Assembly: GCF_001625305.1 (NCBI RefSeq)
Contig: NW_017802379.1
Span: 9,091,823 to 9,155,822 of the forward strand
Length of the DNA stretch: 64,000 nucleotides
From: Branchiostoma belcheri
Lineage: Eukaryota > Chordata > Leptocardii > Amphioxiformes > Branchiostomatidae
Direction of reading: 5' to 3'
Both the position numbers and the translations under genes were made by a program. This document shows, piece after piece, positions 48,501 through 55,000 of the stretch (position 1 is the first letter of the stretch; every line of letters begins with the position of its first letter). The notes under the pieces are model-generated. The model made no database searches. It had not been told where the DNA came from and saw nothing but the letters and a program-made list of their open reading frames with translations.

Positions 48501-50739
48501 AGGAAGGAAGAAGGGAGTTACTATCGTTTATATCATGAGTCTGTCATACATAGCCGAAGATGGATTCCCAAACACTGCCGAACTATGGTTGGGAGTAGGT
48601 CGGGAGCAAGGTCGGCTGGTGTTTGGCGAGGTTGGGTACTGTTCGCCTGCGCCAGCCGAATGTTTTTAAAATGTTTAAAATATTCTGGAGTGGACAGGAG
48701 GTTGGTCCGTGGTTGGGGAGTAGGTCATCGGGGCCTAGTTCGCATTCAAATTTGATCGTGAAAACTTGTGCCCCCAATGCGCTCTATTACTATTTTCTTG
48801 TCTTTTTCTATGTGCACCAATTGTCTGTTTTTTCTATACCAAATGTTTCTTCTGTCCCTGCAATTAACCCTCGGGCATGAATTTGCAATCAAAACATTCT
48901 ATTATTCTTTTACTCAGCAACTACCCAGTTATACCCAGGAGCAACCCCGTACAAGCGTCCTTACTACCTCGGGGCAGGCCGAACAACAACTACGCCTGCT
49001 CCAGTAACATGGCGGACACCTGTCCGTCCCTGTCCGCCAACCACTACCAGCAGACGACAGCCGGGTACAACACCGTGCCGCTAGGCTCGGCTATCCAGAT
49101 GACCGCACAGGAAAACAGTACAGGTAAAACATGGCGTTTCTTCATAAGAAATAAACTGTTCTCCAACGTACTTAAAAGAATTTGACTCACCGGAATTTTG
49201 GACCGAATCTCTCGATCTTTTTTCTCTCTCTCTCTTGTTTTCCGTACGTGTGACTTCAGCTAGCACTGGGCCAAAGTTCGTCGGAAGTCGGTACCGCCCC
49301 TCGTCCCGGTTAAAAGGCAACATTTCTTGTGAAGAAGCTGTAGAAATTGCATTTGCCGCCGGGGGATGGCGAAAAAGGCATTTTATTAGAAAGTGCGAAA
49401 TTGATAACTAGGAGCAAGGATTATGAGCTAGGATTTGTACTCTAAATAATAAAAACATTTCTCACATTCCCATTATTTTCATGTTTATCAGTAACATATG
49501 TTCCAATGTATGTCTGTTTTTTTCTTTTTATTGTTTGATGGCGGTGCTGGTGCTTGAGTGTGCCGCCACTTTGTTTTGTGTTCTATCAATAAAAAATGAT
49601 AACGCCTAAAAACTTTTTATTGTAGACAAAGAGTCGACATTCAAAGACAAAAAAATAAGTTGTTGTCAGGAAATATATCAGCGTATTTGTCAAGTGGGGG
49701 AAATTATGACCGTCTAAACATTTCAAAATTGATATACTGGCAAGATGTAAACAAAGCATATTTGTTGAATTCGTACAACGTACGGTAGTGTACAAGTATT
49801 TGACGTAACTAAATGTGTACGACTACAAGCGCTTGAAAATGTCACGAACAAAGTAAAAGTAACCTGGCATGATACTAGGAAGCGTAGAATAATTGTGAAG
49901 ACAAACCTTTTCTTGACTTGCTGTTGACAACTCAGCTGAGAACTTCGTCCGAACGGCGACACATTTTTAGCAAACTACCCGCTTTCCCGAAAAAGTACAC
50001 CTCTAGCAGGAGAGCCCGCGAATTTGTCAGTATTTTTCACATTAATTGCGCTCCTTAGTTTGCAGAATTTATGGATATAACGTCTTCTATACAAACTTTT
50101 GTGGAGCTGTCGAAGAATTTTCTCTTTGGTGGTTGCTGACAGGAATGTCGTCTGCTACACACTTGACCAATCAGCTCGCGAGATTAATACGGACTGATCT
50201 ATTTCCATTTCTAGGGGTGGTATGATAACTATAAACTTTCCCTCTATTATACAATATAAGAATTCTGTGATTTATTCCGTACAGGTTGTATGCAGAACTC
50301 TTTCAGCGGAAATACAGACCTCGGCCCTCTCCCCAAGCGAGCTTGTCGGGAGGAAGACCGCTTGCTGTCGGACAACTCTGCCCCAACCTCCACCCTCACG
50401 ACTTGGTCGAACCCACAGATACTTCCAAATATGGAGAACCTCCAGCCGTTGAACAGGGAAACGTGTATGTTTGCTAACTCAACCGGTGGTGATACTTCTC
50501 TTCTTGCTGCCCCACAGCCTTTGGATCCTCTATCCACGGCTTTCAACAACAACCAGAACTTTTCCGTGCCGTTTTCTTCGTCTGGCGGCACGGGTTTTGT
50601 GTCAAACACGGGCATGAATTTCCTTCCATCCTGTAGCTACGCACAGATGCCACAGCAAGGTCTGGGGATGAACGGCACTCCGTTTTTACACGAAGTTTCT
50701 AGAAACGTCGGTTGTCCCTCCATGCAAATTCCACAATAA
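21815..50739 (+). CDS. Tbx4/5: Tbx4/5 T-box transcription factor (whole gene, 7 coding exons)
   Basis: Nuclear sequence-specific transcription factor, the single pre-duplication counterpart of vertebrate Tbx4 and Tbx5, which act in heart and paired-limb development. Coding exons are 21815-21934, 27042-27136, 35402-35669, 36286-36438, 47548-47639, 48918-49123 and 50285-50739. They join with matching phases (0, 2, 0, 0, 2, 1) to 462 residues. The T-box spans about residues 43-240. Visible hallmarks are [84 protein letters not shown] and NPFAKGFRG. The sequence NYPVIPRS just after the T-box matches the EYPVVPRS of Tbx5 and separates it from Tbx2/3. Every intron is GT-AG. Family knowledge: amphioxus Tbx4/5 protein is reported able to replace Tbx5 in mouse limb. 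Alternative splice forms and 5' UTR exons cannot be seen. Confidence 0.95.
22032..22229. mobile_element. MULE-like MITE family A copy
   Basis: TAGCCTATATCAGGCTTCG to GCTGGTAGAGGCTA in Tbx4/5 intron 1. The long palindrome has GGAGTTGGTCCGCTAAAGG paired with GGCGGACCAGCTCCCCTGG. It lies about 100 bases past exon 1. Confidence 0.8.
23407..23591. mobile_element. MULE-like MITE family B copy inside another decayed MITE
   Basis: TAGCCTCCGTCAGTAGTAGC at the left and GCATGCTATAGAAGCTA at the right, with internal deletions. It lies between half-arms of another palindrome (TAGGGACAATAGGG... and GTGGACCAACTCCCCTGGC). Confidence 0.7.
23822..23998. mobile_element. MULE-like MITE family B copy
   Basis: TAGCCTCCATAGCATGCC to CTGCTACGGAGGCTA, flanked on both sides by TGTTGCTA (23814-23821 and 23999-24006), an 8-base match within the expected 9. 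Confidence 0.83.
24545..24680 (-). mobile_element. tRNA-derived SINE head
   Basis: On the - strand: GTCGTGTGGCGTAGCGGCAG (box A), GGGTTCGAGTCC (box B), then CTTGGGAAAGGCACTCTAC. The 3' half is missing. Confidence 0.75.
25485..26007. mobile_element. MULE-like MITE family A copy split by a TTAA element
   Basis: The left arm (CTACCAGACTTCAGAAGCG...GGTCCGCTAAAGGAGTAC) is at 25485-25585 and the right arm (CAGCGGACCAACTCCCCTGG...GAAGCCTGGTAGAG) at 25917-26007. The element at 25590-25900 sits between them. Confidence 0.82.
25590..25900. mobile_element. piggyBac-like MITE family C (TTAA target)
   Basis: 311 bases with termini AGGCATCCAATGC and GCATTGGATGCCT, flanked by TTAA at 25586-25589 and 25901-25904. 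No coding capacity. Confidence 0.85.
26244..26608. mobile_element. piggyBac-like MITE family C in the centre of a palindrome
   Basis: 365 bases with AGGCATCCAATGC and GCATTCGATGCCT ends, TTAA at 26240-26243 and 26609-26612. It sits between 33-base inverted arms at 26203-26235 and 26609-26641 (TTAAGAGGAATTTGGTTTGC and inverse). Confidence 0.85.
27042..27136 (+). CDS. Tbx4/5: Tbx4/5 coding exon 2 (start of T-box)
   Basis: Residues 41-72 in part, beginning [10 protein letters not shown] and containing [18 protein letters not shown]. This is the first strand region of the T-box and aligns with Tbx5 [18 protein letters not shown]. Acceptor TTAAG|GGC, donor GGGAG|GTACGT, ending in phase 2. Confidence 0.95.
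27245..27560 (-). pseudogene. LINE 3' end, same family, next to Tbx4/5 exon 2
   Basis: Frame 27454-27251 encodes [19 protein letters not shown] and [17 protein letters not shown]. It lies about 110 bases past the exon 2 donor, antisense to Tbx4/5. Confidence 0.7.
27940..28115. repeat. Tandem repeat, three ~45-60 bp units
   Basis: Units CTGTATCTGTATAGCCGGTATAACCGCC with TTCGGCGTAACACACCAGC. Single copies with the same following sequence (CATCTAACTCTAGACATTG) recur at about 40690-40830 and 58055-58240, so this is a dispersed family. Confidence 0.85.
28549..28944. mobile_element. Palindromic hAT-like element with tandem arrays in both arms
   Basis: Ends CAGGGGTACCAGAGTATA and TATACTCTGGCACCCCTG. 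Inside, CAATTTTACGGAATACA-type units run one way up to about 28690 and then in the inverted sense to the right end. CAGGGG termini are typical of hAT elements; no 8-base duplication is evident. Confidence 0.7.
28945..30235. other. Tbx4/5 intron 2, no repeat recognised
   Basis: Frames at 28954-29241 and 29543-29953 have no recognisable domain or flanking splice sites in phase. Treated as intron. Confidence 0.45.
30236..30315 (+). mobile_element. tRNA-like SINE fragment
   Basis: AAGATGGTCTTGTGATTAGG and box B TTCTGGGTTCGAATCCC. Only the tRNA-like head is recognisable. Confidence 0.55.
30495..30693. mobile_element. MULE-like MITE family B, 9-bp target duplication
   Basis: Starts TAGCCTCCGAAGCAGGC and ends GCTATGGAGGCTG. 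Flanked by perfect CTCGAAAAC at 30486-30494 and 30694-30702. The same family as 16333-16529. Confidence 0.87.
31140..31600. repeat. Tandem-like stretch of repeat G ends
   Basis: Repeated AAAACGCCTAAAACG and CCTCTGCTTGGAGA-like blocks in both orientations, with poly-T at 31176-31190. Confidence 0.55.
31805..32195 (+). pseudogene. LINE 3' end, C-terminal ORF fragment
   Basis: The open frame at 31824-32090 ends [20 protein letters not shown] then [11 protein letters not shown]. This resembles the CPLYDDER...FLM...YIY...KR tail found in many animal LINEs. AATAAAGGTCTTTCA follows at the 3' end. Confidence 0.7.
32937..33312. mobile_element. Family C-related MITE copy
   Basis: Ends GAAGGCACCCAAAGCGAATT and GCATTGAATGCCTTTTAG. 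The interior shares ATTTATTTATGGTA and GGCAGTAAATGTCAA with the copy at 38297-38662. TTAA sites are mutated. Similar diverged sequence is at about 14000-14325. Confidence 0.7.
34829..34956. mobile_element. MULE-like MITE family A copy, short
   Basis: TAGCCTCTACCAGGC, GGAAAGAGTAGAAATTG and GGGAGTTGGTCCGCTAAAGG. The right arm is shortened (TTTGCCAATTTCTACTTC). Confidence 0.78.
35402..35669 (+). CDS. Tbx4/5: Tbx4/5 coding exon 3 (T-box core)
   Basis: Residues 72-161, the largest T-box exon. It includes [58 protein letters not shown] and [14 protein letters not shown]. Acceptor CTCCAG|GCGC, donor CAT|GTAAGC, phase 0 out. It aligns with the matching Tbx5 region without any gap. Confidence 0.97.
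36286..36438 (+). CDS. Tbx4/5: Tbx4/5 coding exon 4 (T-box)
   Basis: Residues 162-212: [17 protein letters not shown] and the [16 protein letters not shown] block that packs near the DNA backbone. Acceptor TTCAG|ATT, donor CAG|GTCAGC. Both boundaries are phase 0. Confidence 0.97.
36450..36815. repeat. Diverged direct and inverted repeats (CGATCGTCGTA)
   Basis: CACATTCGTCCTACGATCGT, GTACAAAATTCAGTNGTTACGG and GGATCCTTGTC(C/G)TACTAA occur twice each, 150-160 bases apart, starting only 12 bases past Tbx4/5 exon 4. Confidence 0.75.
37577..37915. mobile_element. piggyBac-like MITE family C copy, decayed right end
   Basis: The left end TTAAAGGCATCCAATGCGAT is intact. The interior matches 26244-26608 (GCCCCAAGATGAGTCCTTTA, TTGGGATAGTGTGGTTTCAA). 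The right terminus is diverged. Confidence 0.75.
38297..38662. mobile_element. piggyBac-like MITE family C copy
   Basis: 366 bases, AGGCATCCAATGTAATTTC to CTGTGGGTGCCT, with TTAA at 38293-38296 and 38663-38666. Tbx4/5 intron 4. Confidence 0.82.
39239..39366. repeat. Perfect 28-bp inverted repeat
   Basis: GTGCCAAACTAGTATCGGGC... at 39239 and its exact inverse ending at 39366, with a 72-base GC-rich loop. It lies in a larger repeat (39080-39600) related to sequence at 2630-2790. Confidence 0.8.
40185..40270. repeat. GCACGGTTCTGAATA hairpin and repeats
   Basis: GCACGGTTCTGAATA and TATTCAGAACCGTGC form a 15-base stem with a 9-base loop at about 40197-40236. Further GCACGG(T/C)TCTGGAT copies lie at 40157 and 40263. 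Confidence 0.75.
40440..40640. repeat. Dispersed palindromic repeat H
   Basis: ACCTACTCCC, CCGAATGTTTTTAACATTCGG and CAACC-rich blocks. An inverse copy is at 48565-48760 (GGTTGGGAGTAGGTCGGGAG, CCGAATGTTTTTAAAATG). Confidence 0.65.
40982..41295. mobile_element. Harbinger-like MITE containing the assembly gap
   Basis: Ends GGCCACAGCAA and TTGCTGTGGCC, with TAA at 40979-40981 and 41296-41298. The 20-N gap (41264-41283) removes part of the right inverted repeat. Family blocks CGCGCGCATTAATTTTTGCC and CGTCCGCTCGCATTAGATTT are seen. Confidence 0.8.
41264..41283. other. Assembly gap (20 Ns)
   Basis: A run of 20 Ns of probably arbitrary length inside the right terminal repeat of a MITE, in Tbx4/5 intron 4. 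Long inverted repeats are a common cause of such gaps. Confidence 0.98.
41584..41772. mobile_element. MULE-like MITE family A copy, decayed
   Basis: Carries CTACCAGACTTCATAAGCGG, GGCTGGAAAGAGTAGGAATT and, on the other side, GGCGGACCAACTTTTCTGGC. The right end is degraded and no target duplication can be identified. Confidence 0.75.
41799..41964. mobile_element. MULE-like MITE family A, 9-bp target duplication
   Basis: Ends TAGCCTCTACCAGGCTTCGG and its inverse, flanked by perfect GGTTATACC at 41790-41798 and 41965-41973. At 166 bases it is almost entirely palindromic. It adjoins a second copy at about 41584-41772. Confidence 0.88.
42414..42593. repeat. (CA)n-rich microsatellite
   Basis: CA runs with CG, GA and GC interruptions over about 180 bases, in Tbx4/5 intron 4. 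Several long open frames across it are artefacts of the dinucleotide repeat. Confidence 0.95.
42779..42850. repeat. (CATA)n microsatellite
   Basis: About 17 copies of ACAT/ATAC, followed by the CCGAAAACATGACCTTC flank shared with 15845-15870. Confidence 0.95.
42862..44526. other. Part of Tbx4/5 intron 4, nothing recognised
   Basis: AT-rich DNA with a repeat G piece at 44310-44510. No gene or structured element is seen. Confidence 0.5.
44527..44686. mobile_element. MULE-like MITE family A copy
   Basis: TAGCCTCTACCAGGCTTCAG to ATCCTGGTAGAGGCTA, 160 bases. The flanks do not match. A half copy (CTTTCCAGCCTCTTTTGAAG) is at 44815-44852. Confidence 0.82.
45883..46714 (+). mobile_element. 5'-truncated LINE inserted in the array
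   Basis: The left edge breaks the array at TCTTTTGTCATT. The right edge has GAAATAAACC and then an ATTATTATTATT tail, after which the array resumes at TTCTTATAACAGTCTC. (ATT)n tails are typical of CR1/Rex-type LINEs. Confidence 0.85.
45888..46456 (+). pseudogene. LINE ORF2 C-terminal fragment
   Basis: About 190 open residues with the motif series [42 protein letters not shown] and FAKKLL. This is the usual tail behind the reverse-transcriptase domain of non-LTR retrotransposons. The catalytic domains are missing. It ends in TAG at 46454-46456. Confidence 0.85.
47213..47505. repeat. Dispersed repeat E, intact copy next to Tbx4/5 exon 5
   Basis: AGTAACATTTACAAAGTAAA to TTTTCCTTCGGTAAACATAA. 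It shares CACCATGGTGACAGACGTCA with the copy at 13275-13535. It ends 43 bases before the exon 5 acceptor. Confidence 0.75.
47548..47639 (+). CDS. Tbx4/5: Tbx4/5 coding exon 5 (end of T-box)
   Basis: Residues 213-243 in part: [20 protein letters not shown], the C-terminal T-box helix, which inserts in the DNA minor groove in known T-box structures. Acceptor CTCCAG|ATC, donor GCAT|GTGAG, phase 2 out. A MITE-like repeat ends about 43 bases upstream of the acceptor. Confidence 0.96.
47690..47900. repeat. Dispersed repeat with GTGACGTCAGC core
   Basis: GGTTTTGTTTACGCGTGACG and GGGTCAAAGGTTGCTGGGAAG. Related pieces are at 12120-12250 (inverse) and 49170-49325, each near a Tbx4/5 exon in the last two cases. 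Confidence 0.6.
48918..49123 (+). CDS. Tbx4/5: Tbx4/5 coding exon 6
   Basis: Residues 243-312 in part, beginning (I)[12 protein letters not shown] and then a low-complexity Ser/Thr/Asn/Gln stretch. The YPV(V/I)PRS signature directly after the T-box is specific to the Tbx4/5 class. Acceptor CTCAG|CAAC, donor ACAG|GTAAAA, phase 1 out. Confidence 0.92.
49124..50284. other. Tbx4/5 intron 6
   Basis: Holds the repeat piece at 49170-49325 and otherwise AT-rich sequence. No exon, RNA gene or further repeat recognised. Confidence 0.6.
50285..50739 (+). CDS. Tbx4/5: Tbx4/5 coding exon 7 (C-terminus)
   Basis: Residues 312-462, starting [19 protein letters not shown] and ending PSMQIPQ, stop TAA at 50737-50739. 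The exon encodes a Pro/Ser/Asn-rich transactivation-type tail without recognisable folded domains. It holds a short basic patch (PKRACREED). Acceptor GTACAG|GTTG. Confidence 0.92.
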
Positions 50740-50753
50740 CTCATACACAGTTA

Positions 50754-51155
50754 GGCCATGTTGATTTGATTATATGGATGACGTCCACGCGCGCATGAAT
50801 TTTTGGCCGTTTCCAAAAAAAAAAAGAAGTTTTCAACCATACTGTAAATCGTACAAAACAGTTGCAAAATGAGTAAATATATACCTTAAGTTGCAAAAAA
50901 ACAACAACATTGGAAAACAGTACCAATATCGTAGAATGCCAAAATCAAACGAAAAAGACGAAAATGTAAAGAAATGAATTTGAAGAGTAGATTATTCGTC
51001 ATACCATACTGTGTCATTTATTCCTTCATATATAACCATGTACATTTCATAATGAAAGCAACTTTTTTTTCGGCCAAACTTTTTTTTATTTGCATGCTCG
51101 CATCAGTTTTGGGGTTTCCAGAGGATGTCAACCATATAATCAAATCAACATGGCC
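50754..51155. mobile_element. Harbinger-like MITE (402 bp) right after the Tbx4/5 stop
   Basis: Termini GGCCATGTTGATTTGATTAT and its inverted copy, flanked by TTA at 50751-50753 and 51156-51158. It is the same family as the elements at 40982 and 56453 (shared ATGGATGACGTCC and CGCATGAATTTT blocks) but with diverged ends. It begins 14 bases past the Tbx4/5 stop codon. Confidence 0.85.
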
Positions 51156-51158
51156 TTA

Positions 51159-52026
51159 ATATCAAATTCGACAAAAAACACACTGTATATTGTTAGTACA
51201 GGTGATTTTAATAATTCAACAGCTTTTCTTTTAAAATATTCTACAGACTACAGAAATAATATGGAAAGTTGTTCAGATTTCTTCACTGAAATCTTTTCAT
51301 ACTAAAATATTGTCGATACATGTATTTGTCAATATTTGTATGGTGGATATGAAGTGTCATAACTTCTCATACAATATAACACAACTGACAGTGAAATAAA
51401 AGTAAAGAAATTAATGTTTTGATAAGGATAAAGCATAATGCTCTGGATGGAAGCATACAAACAAAGATGTAGATATTCATATTATCAACATTCATGCAAA
51501 CACTGCTCTACGTTTTTGCAGAAAAAGGCTGGAGTAGTAAAAAAAAAACGAAATTCAAAGACAGACTAGATTAGAAAAATATTGTGCAAGTACGTTGGAA
51601 GAAACACTGTGTTTTGGGGAAATTGTTATAGTATAGGAAAAAAATTGCAACAACAATGTACAATACCTTCACCCCATACTCAGTAGCGATTCTTTTACGA
51701 AATATAGTATTGTTGATATCATCATTACAAAGTGATAGCAATGACAGTCAAATCTGCACTACTGTTCTCTGTGTGCAAATTAATACTGTAAATTAAAAAG
51801 CTTGCTATGTGCCCTTAAGAATTTGTTCAATGTGTTTTCATGCACATAGTAGTTATTTCATAACTCTGAAATGTTGATCATAAAGAATAAACTAGTGCTA
51901 TCTTCAATGCTGTCTAAGGGTGTGTATTTTTGGGTCTACCATCAAATATTGTAGCTCTTAAGTATATTCTTATATATAAGTACTTCTTACAGAAGACTAA
52001 AGTCTTGCTCTGCTCAGTTGTGGTCC
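51159..52026. other. Convergent intergenic spacer between Tbx4/5 and BRIP1
   Basis: AT-rich, about 870 bases, with two + strand AATAAA hexamers (51395, 51886). No insulator-like or repeat sequence is recognised. It must hold the ends of both transcripts. Confidence 0.6.
51395..51400 (+). terminator. Candidate Tbx4/5 poly(A) signal
   Basis: AATAAA on the + strand about 660 bases past the Tbx4/5 stop. A second AATAAA lies at 51886-51891. Use of either would place the whole MITE at 50754-51155 inside the 3' UTR. Which one is used cannot be told from sequence. Confidence 0.35.
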
Positions 52027-52083
52027 TTATTCTGTGAGTTTAAGATGTGGACAGTGCCAGAGGGCCTTGTAGTAAAGCCATCC
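52027..52083 (-). CDS. BRIP1: BRIP1 terminal exon (residues 1026-1043)
   Basis: Encodes [18 protein letters not shown] and a TAA stop at 52029-52027. Acceptor TTTTCAG|GGATGG. Phase 0 from the previous exon gives this frame; the alternative frame (DGFTTRPSG...) does not fit. The WHC cysteine may belong to the same metal site as the CxxC pairs. No poly(A) signal was found on this strand nearby. Confidence 0.75.
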   Translation of the reverse strand, partial: GWLYYKALWHCPHLKLTE

Positions 52084-55000
52084 CTGAAAAAAAGGAAAAG
52101 CAGTTGAGGACAATTACCATACACACATAGATCCAATACCTTCAGAAAGTAGCGAAATATTCTTGTGTTTGGGGTATGTAAATTTGTTTCACTACACATT
52201 TGGACAGAAATATTACAGGAAATAATACTAGTATTTGGTAAAAGAGTCATATCACTTATTTATTTGCAGTTAGCCTTACATTAGTACCACAGCTAATTTT
52301 GAGGAAGGACATACAGATAAACATGAAAATGAAGGACATAAACATTGAAAATACAACTAACAAAACAATGAAAAACGTTTGGACTGTATTCTTTACTTCA
52401 GTGATATCTTATCATTGGCTTCTTGTATATGATCTTCAAAATGTTGTTGACTTCAAGCTTAATGTACATACCTTAGTTGTAGGCTTTCCATTGCCCAGGG
52501 AAATGATGTTGAAGCCCAGAATGGTTTTATCTGTTGAAGACTTTGTCTTACACCCAGCACACACCACAGGGACGTACAAGCACTGGTCCTCCTCACTCAG
52601 AAAACTGTTTACATGTGGTCCTACAGAATAAGAAGGAACAAAAAAATCAAATATTTCAGACTTCCAGGAAGAATTTTAGCATTTTCAAGTTAGACTTTCA
52701 AGTTCAGAGACTTGTTTGAGTTTTCATGAAGGTATTGGTATTGGAGGGACTGGTGTGATGTAATTTAATCAGGTAACTACTTCCTGAATTCCTCCATATA
52801 CTACCCACTTACAGTACTCGTATTCTCACCCAACTTGCTGAGTCAACATCAGGCTTTACCTTCCTATCAATCATCTGTCAAAATCACCTCCCATCCACCA
52901 TGCAACTGAAAAAGAGTAGTTCGGAGACAAACCTACAACTCACCACAAAAACAATACCCCTAAACTTGTGCCACCAGTGTACAAAATACTCTTTTGAACC
53001 AGGTTGCCCTGTACCTACAGCAAAAATTAGGTTTCCCCTCAGAATTTTAGGTTGCCCCAACTATAAGTTACTACTTTCAAATCAAGTAATGTTACATACA
53101 TAAGCCTTAAGACAATATTTCTAACAGCCTTTAGTTAACTGATACTAGTAATAGCCATTAATACCTAAAATTAAAAAGCATCTGCCGGATACAGTGGTGC
53201 AAGCCAAGTGGGCATGATTTTGGTGGGTGGGGGTATTCTTAAAATCCAGGTAGCACACTGGGCTACGTAGGTTCAAAAATAGGTTTCCCCAAGTAAAATT
53301 TGGTTGCCCGGGGCAACTGGGCAACCAGGTACTTTGCACGCTGGGCCCACCCAAAACAATACATCCATCCTAGACGTGATTAAAGCTATTATCATACGAA
53401 CCTTTGGCTGACTTCTGTGGTGACATGGGCTGGACTTTCCCTTCCAGTCTTGCCCTGTCTATCAGGACCATCCCTTCATGTGTAGGGTGGGACCTTCCCT
53501 CCTTCATCAGCGGAGCATTACACTGGCACTTCATTCCTTCACTCTGTCTCCTCCTCAGGTTAGAAAGAGTCCTGGATTCTTGTTGGATGTAGGTAGATGT
53601 TTCTTTTTCTACATGGATATCTGAGGAAAATGAAGATGTAGCATTGGATTTAGAAGGTCTCCGTGTACTTTTTTTTTGACATCTCAAAGCACTGTGTAGA
53701 GATGTCCGTTAAAAGAGTAAAATGATATTTACTTTGATATGTACAAAAACATGTACACTAAGGGCAGCCCTCCAGACCGCTCCATTTAGGATCAGTATCC
53801 AACACTCCCATCAAAACTTCAATACACTATAATGCTTAAGAATCACATCGCGACTGTACATTTTCTTGCTTGTTCTATGATCATGATACTAGTACTTTCA
53901 TGCATGTTGCTATGTAAAAAAAACATCATATTTGTGCGATGTTCTGCAAATTAATGTTTGATAGAATGATTTACTTTCATAGTGGTGCACATGGATATTT
54001 GCTAGCTTAACAATAATCTCCTTCCCTGGAGGTAACTAGTTGTTCTACAGAATGATTGTAAAAGCTACAGAATGGTTACCTTCTACAGAGCTGACCAGTT
54101 CTGTACCACACATGGTACAGTGGAGTCCAGGTCTGCATGGACCCTGAGCCTGCTTCCCTCCCTACACATGGAATAGAAACACAGGAAAATGGGAAGATTT
54201 TGAAAATGCCAGAGTTCCAAAATTGAAACCTACTAGTATCCAGGTGCTGGAGTAACTGTTACTAACATTCTAGATGTTTCCTGAAATATAAACTATAATC
54301 ACTTCTTTCTCTGATTCAAGGCTACCCATACTGTTGAGTGCCGTCTAAGACTCTAAATTTCTGATAAAAGAAATAATTAAAATTTTGCAAGTTGTCATGC
54401 TGACCTTGCTCTGAGTCGTCAAGTCATCAAGGAAGTCCCCGGTGTAGTCTTCTGACAGGACAGGACAGTTGGCCTTTCTTCTGGATCTGAAGGAGCGACG
54501 GATCTTCAGTGCTGAGGAGAGAAAACAAAGTTACTGAAACAACAAGAAACCAGAAATATAAGATTTGCAAAGCAAATACATAATATTTATTCTCACTTAA
54601 TCATATCCAGCACACTCCAAAGTCCTGCCACTTGCTACATAATAGTAATAACTAAAAAAGGAATAGTTTCAACAGAATGAAAACTAAGTTACCTGGTTGA
54701 CTTTCCTCTAGGACTTGTCCCTCATTTTCGTCTTGCGATGTCTTAAAAAGTTTCTTCTTGTTGGACTGCTTTCCTGCCGCTGGTTTCTTCTCACTCCCAG
54801 AATTCCTTCTCTTCTCAGTGGACTTCTTTGCACTGGAGCTGAGCTGTCTCTTCCTCCGTCTCGTAGATGATAGTGGCGGGTTATCTTCTTTACATTCATT
54901 TTCATCGTTGTCGTTCAAGCTTCCTTTTTGTGGGAGGGCATTCTCGACGATAGACTCTGAGGTGTTTTGCTCAGTGGTAGGTTCTGAGTCAAACAGAGGA

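Noticed and set aside
47640..48917. An extra Tbx4/5 exon in intron 5
   Set aside because: Exons 5 and 6 already join in phase and give the family's conserved sequence; the frames at 48366-48755 belong to repeat H.
52014..52083. Alternative frame for the last BRIP1 exon (DGFTTRPSG...)
   Set aside because: The preceding exon ends in phase 0, which fixes the [11 protein letters not shown] frame.
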